NCBI GenBank assembly: GCA_003248315.1
Contig: QKWM01000004.1
Span: 4,213,001-4,277,000, forward strand
Length of the DNA stretch: 64,000 nt
Reading direction: 5' to 3'
Source: Streptomyces sp. SW4
GTDB taxonomy: Bacteria; Actinomycetota; Actinomycetes; Streptomycetales; Streptomycetaceae
In this document: one piece after another, positions 61,452 through 64,000 of the stretch
Layout: each line of letters starts with the position of its first letter
Position numbering within the stretch: the stretch's first letter is position 1
Notes under the pieces: model-generated
The model's database searches: none
Seen by the model: only the letters and a program-made list of their open reading frames with translations
What the model was told of the DNA's origin: nothing
Position numbers and translations under genes: made by a program

Positions 61452-62219
61452 ATGAGCGGAATTCTCGAGGGCAAGCGCGTCCTGATCACCGGTGTGCTGA
61501 TGGAGTCCTCCATCGCCTTCCACGCCGCCAAGCTGGCCCAGGAGCAGGGCGCCGAGATCATCCTGACCGCGTTCCCGCGGCCCACGCTGACCGAGCGCAT
61601 CGCCAAGAAGCTCCCCAAGCCCACCAAGGTCATCGAGCTGGACGTCACCAACGACGAGCACCTCGGGCGTCTGGCCGACCTCGTCGGCGAGGAGCTGGGC
61701 GGCCTCGACGGCGTCGTGCACTCCATCGGCTTCGCCCCGCAGGACGCGCTCGGCGGCAACTTCCTGAACACCCCGTTCGAGTCGGTGGCCACCGCCATGC
61801 ACGTCTCGGCGTTCTCGCTGAAGTCGCTGACCATGGCCTGCCTGCCGCTGATGCAGAACGGCGGCTCCGTCGTCGGCCTCACCTTCGACGCGCAGTACGC
61901 CTGGCCGCAGTACGACTGGATGGGCCCGGCCAAGGCCGCCCTGGAGGCCACCAACCGCTACATGGCGCGTGACCTGGGCAAGCAGAACATCCGCTGCAAC
62001 CTGATCTCGGCGGGCCCGATCGGTTCCATGGCCGCCAAGTCCATCCCGGGCTTCGGCGAGCTGGCCTCGGTGTGGGACAGCCGTTCCCCGCTGGAGTGGG
62101 ACCTGAAGGACCCCGAGCCGGCCGGCCGCGGCATCGTCGCCCTGCTGAGCGACTGGTTCCCGAAGACCACCGGCGAGATCATCCACGTCGACGGCGGGCT
62201 GCACGCCATCGGCGCCTGA
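61452..62219 (+). CDS. fabI: enoyl-[ACP] reductase FabI (InhA-like)
   Basis: 255 residues with an intact frame. NADH-dependent last step of the fatty-acid elongation cycle. ILEGKRVLITGVLMESSIAFHAAKLAQEQGAEIILTAF is the InhA-type N-terminus (Ser in place of a GxGxxG). GFAPQDALGGNFL, the Y-x6-K catalytic pair in YDWMGPAKAALEATNRYMA (near residue 157) and RCNLISAGPIGSMAAKSIPGF follow. It is cotranscribed with fabG. Inhibitors of InhA and FabI act on this enzyme class. Confidence 0.96.
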   Translation: MSGILEGKRVLITGVLMESSIAFHAAKLAQEQGAEIILTAFPRPTLTERIAKKLPKPTKVIELDVTNDEHLGRLADLVGEELGGLDGVVHSIGFAPQDALGGNFLNTPFESVATAMHVSAFSLKSLTMACLPLMQNGGSVVGLTFDAQYAWPQYDWMGPAKAALEATNRYMARDLGKQNIRCNLISAGPIGSMAAKSIPGFGELASVWDSRSPLEWDLKDPEPAGRGIVALLSDWFPKTTGEIIHVDGGLHAIGA

Positions 62220-62230
62220 CCGGACCCGCA

Positions 62231-62265
62231 CCGGGGGCCCGCGTCCTGGGGACGCGGGCCCCCGG
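62231..62265 (+). terminator. perfect hairpin terminator after fabI
   Basis: 16-bp perfect stem (CCGGGGGCCCGCGTCC and its complement) with a 3-nt loop, 11 bases past the fabI stop. Confidence 0.9.
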
Positions 62266-62342
62266 CGTGTCACCCGATCGGCGCAAGCGGCCGGGCGGGC
62301 GGGGCCCCAACGGCGCACTGTGGAGTACGAGTTCCCCACGCT

Positions 62343-62378
62343 CCCGGGCTCCGTACGATCCCCGGGCTCCGTACGATC
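62343..62378. repeat. 18-bp direct repeat, two perfect copies
   Basis: CCCGGGCTCCGTACGATC occurs twice in tandem, followed by two degenerate copies (CCCGGTCCCGTAGGC and CCCGGTTCCGCACGCTC) to about 62410, in the leader of the small secreted-protein gene. Confidence 0.75.
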
Positions 62379-62451
62379 CCCGGTCCCGTAGGCCCCCGGT
62401 TCCGCACGCTCCCCGCGCTTTCCTCCCCAGCACGGCCGAGGAGGTCCCCTT

Positions 62452-62798
62452 GTGCGCTCGCTTCGCCGCCTGGCCCCGTTGGCCGTCGCCGCCGTCTGCG
62501 TCCTCGCCCTGCCGTACCAGGCGACGTCCCACGCGCGCGTGCCCGCGGGGAACCCTCCGCGCCGCCGTACCAGGCGGAGTGCCGCCTGCGCGTCGACGGC
62601 TCCCGGGTGACCGCGTACTGCCACAACCCCTATCCCGCGGTCGACCGCGTGAGCCTGCACGTGGAGTGCGCCCGCTGGTGGGACGTGGACGGCGACAGCT
62701 CACCGGTGGCGGTGGGCCCCGCGCAGACGGTGCGCCTGGACGGACGCTGCTGGAAAGAGGTGGACCGGGCGTGGATCGGCCACCGCGAGGCGGACTGA
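62452..62798 (+). CDS. small secreted protein
   Basis: About 115 residues. A signal peptide (RSLRRLAPLAVAAVCVLALPYQATSHA) precedes a small domain with four cysteines (AECRLRVDGSRVTAYCHNPY, HVECARWWDVDGD, LDGRCWKEV), probably two disulfides. One slip near 62557 restores APPYQAECRL. GTG 62452 follows GAGGAGG. No family is recognised; the pattern suits an extracellular structural or inhibitor-like protein. Confidence 0.7.
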
Positions 62799-62877
62799 GC
62801 GGGGCGCCGGCCGGTCGCCGCGCCCGGAGGGCTGAGCCGGGCACGGCCGGTCATGGGGCGCCGGCCGGTCGCCGTCG

Positions 62878-63609
62878 TCAGCCGGCGGCGGGGGAGCCGG
62901 GCCGGGCCTGTCGCGGCCGGTCGGCGAGCGGGGAGCCGGCGCGGCCCGGCCGGCACTGGAAGGGGTAGCCCGCCGCCTCCGACTGCGCCGTCGCGGCGTC
63001 GCCCGTGCGGATCGCGTCGACCAGCCGTGTGTGGTCCATGTGCGTCTCCGGCGTCAGCTCCTCGCCCACGTCCACCCGCAGCCACTCCCGCATCACCTCG
63101 CCCAGGTCCGCGTAGAGGGCGGTCAGCACGTCGTTGTGCGACGCGGCCACCACGGCCAGGTGGAAGGTCGCGTCCGCCGCGACGAACGCCTCCGTGTCAC
63201 CGGAGTCCCAGGCCTCCTCGCGGCGCACCAGCAGCGCGTCCAGCTGCTTGAGGTCCTTCTCGGTCCGCCGTTCGGCCGCCAGCCGGGCCGCCGCCGACTC
63301 CAGTGTGGAGCGCAGCTCGGCGATGTGCCGGGGATCGGCGCCGGCGAACCGGCGATGCATGACACCGGCCAGCTCGCTGGTCGCCACGACGTACGTGCCG
63401 GAGCCCTGGCGGATGTCCAGCAGGCCGTTGTGGGCGAGGGCGCGCACGGCCTCCCGGACCGTGTTGCGGGCGACCCCGAGCTGCTCGACGAGTTCCGGCT
63501 CGGTCGGGATGCGGGAGCCGACCGGCCACTCGCCGGAGGCGATCTGCTGCCGCAGGGCGGCGATGACCTGCTCGGACAGCGCCGAACGGCGGGGATGGCT
63601 CAGAGGCAT
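62878..63609 (-). CDS. FadR-subfamily GntR transcriptional regulator
   Basis: 243 residues. The N-terminal winged helix is LSEQVIAALRQQIASGEWPVGSRIPTEPELVEQLGVARNTVREAVRALAHNGLLDIRQGSGTYV (residues ~11-74). The C-terminal FCD all-helical ligand domain has metal-type residues in DATFHLAVVAASHN and MDHTRLVDAI. The last ~30 residues (PFQCRPGRAGSPLADRPRQ) look atypical and may lie after a slip near 62965. ATG 63609 is the start, divergent from the MFS gene 82 bases away, its likely target. Confidence 0.9.
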   Translation of the reverse strand: MPLSHPRRSALSEQVIAALRQQIASGEWPVGSRIPTEPELVEQLGVARNTVREAVRALAHNGLLDIRQGSGTYVVATSELAGVMHRRFAGADPRHIAELRSTLESAAARLAAERRTEKDLKQLDALLVRREEAWDSGDTEAFVAADATFHLAVVAASHNDVLTALYADLGEVMREWLRVDVGEELTPETHMDHTRLVDAIRTGDAATAQSEAAGYPFQCRPGRAGSPLADRPRQARPGSPAAG

Positions 63610-63653
63610 GGCTCACCTTCGCACGCGGCCTTCGGCGGCGGCCAACCGCCGAG

Positions 63654-63684
63654 TGGACAACCAATCATCCCATGATTCTATGAT
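63654..63684 (+). promoter_or_regulatory. promoter of the MFS gene, probably leaderless
   Basis: TATGAT (63679-63684) lies seven bases before the ATG at 63692. TGGACA (63654-63659) is a fair -35 with a 19-nt spacer. The interval is AT-rich and includes CCCAT-N9-ATGGG (63669-63687), a possible operator for the divergent FadR-type regulator. Confidence 0.55.
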
Positions 63685-63691
63685 GGGGCTC

Positions 63692-64000
63692 ATGGCTAGT
63701 GAGGAAACCCGGACCGTGAAGCCCGTGACCGTCAGCAGTTCGGCCGAGCGCGAGGCCCGGGGCGCGGCGGGCGCCGAGGGACCGAAGCCCCGGACGCGCC
63801 CGGCGCACCGGGGCAGGCCCGCACGCGCGCGTGGCCGGCCTGGCGGACCAGGCTGCTCGTCGCCGGCATCGTCCTGGCGGCCCTGAACCTCCGCCCCGCC
63901 ATCACCAGCCTCGGCGCCCTCCTGGAAGAGGTCCGCGACGGGCTCGGCATGAGCGGCAGCGTGGCCGGACTGCTCACCTCCGTGCCCCCGCTCTGCTTCG
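63692..64000 (+). CDS. MFS transporter (CynX/NimT-like), N-terminal part
   Basis: Runs off the right edge. The first ~55 residues are hydrophilic (MASEETRTVKPVTVSSS, with Ala/Gly/Pro). The first membrane helix, after a slip near 63785, reads TRLLVAGIVLAALNLRPAITSLGALLEEVRDGLGMSGSVAGLLTSVPPLCF, which is characteristic of cyanate/nitroimidazole-type MFS carriers. It is divergent from a FadR-type regulator. The substrate is unknown. Confidence 0.82.

Overview
The window is about 72% G+C with third-codon GC bias. It carries a complete ectABCD operon, aerobic-type cobalamin genes, Asp23/AmaP genes, a LAETG-anchored protein, the small DNA-binding protein Gbn and an InhA-like FabI. This points to a Streptomyces chromosome core. 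As I recall it, gene order matches the S. coelicolor SCO1868 to SCO1814 stretch. I see no rRNA, tRNA, CRISPR array, insertion sequence or prophage.

About fifty reading-frame breaks occur in otherwise well-conserved genes. Every one I could resolve is explained by one missing base, often a run of four G or C read as three. I treat them as sequence errors and give each gene its reconstructed full span, naming the slip point.

Layout. 1-1829: end of an aldehyde dehydrogenase, then a class V PLP enzyme. 1916-5162 (-): ectoine/5-hydroxyectoine operon ectABCD, with an AT-rich inverted repeat over the ectA start. 5480-9056: class V aminotransferase (-), amidohydrolase (+), LAETG-anchored surface protein (+). 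9197-27365 (-): cobalamin synthesis in two operons. The upstream one runs riboswitch, a 20-codon ORF, cobD, cobQ, cobN, chelatase, cobO, cobB, cobI; the downstream one runs cobM, cobL, cbiG-cobJ, cobH, cbiX-like, cobC. A ZIP metal transporter on the + strand separates them. Nearly all cob junctions overlap by 1-4 bases. 27468-28948 (-): Pit phosphate permease with a small membrane protein, preceded by a PHO box.

29329-37163: class II aldolase, alpha/beta hydrolase, an unrecognised 467-residue protein, a VOC protein (-), an ABC-F ATPase preceded by a seven-codon leaderless ORF, gbn and an enoyl-CoA hydratase. 37215-40401: alkaline-shock (Asp23/AmaP) cluster. 40496-48157 (-): SDR, GH15 glucoamylase-like enzyme, SURF1, zinc-ribbon protein, DEDDh exonuclease with BRCT, CopD-type protein and a family III CoA transferase. 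48203-51299 (-): two tandem secreted subtilases. 51560-53560: DUF485 protein and acetate-type symporter. 53732-56169: moaA and small membrane or zinc proteins. 56251-60493 (-): tyrS, tldE, tldD. 60744-62219: fabG-fabI. 62452-64000: small secreted protein, FadR-type regulator (-) and a divergent MFS transporter running off the edge.

Main functional themes are osmoprotection (ectoine), B12 synthesis with metal supply, phosphate uptake, envelope stress and fatty-acid elongation. The least explained features are regulatory: the ABC-F leader, the ORF between the B12 riboswitch and cobD, the ectA inverted repeat, the GATC cluster before gbn and two tandem-repeat tracts.
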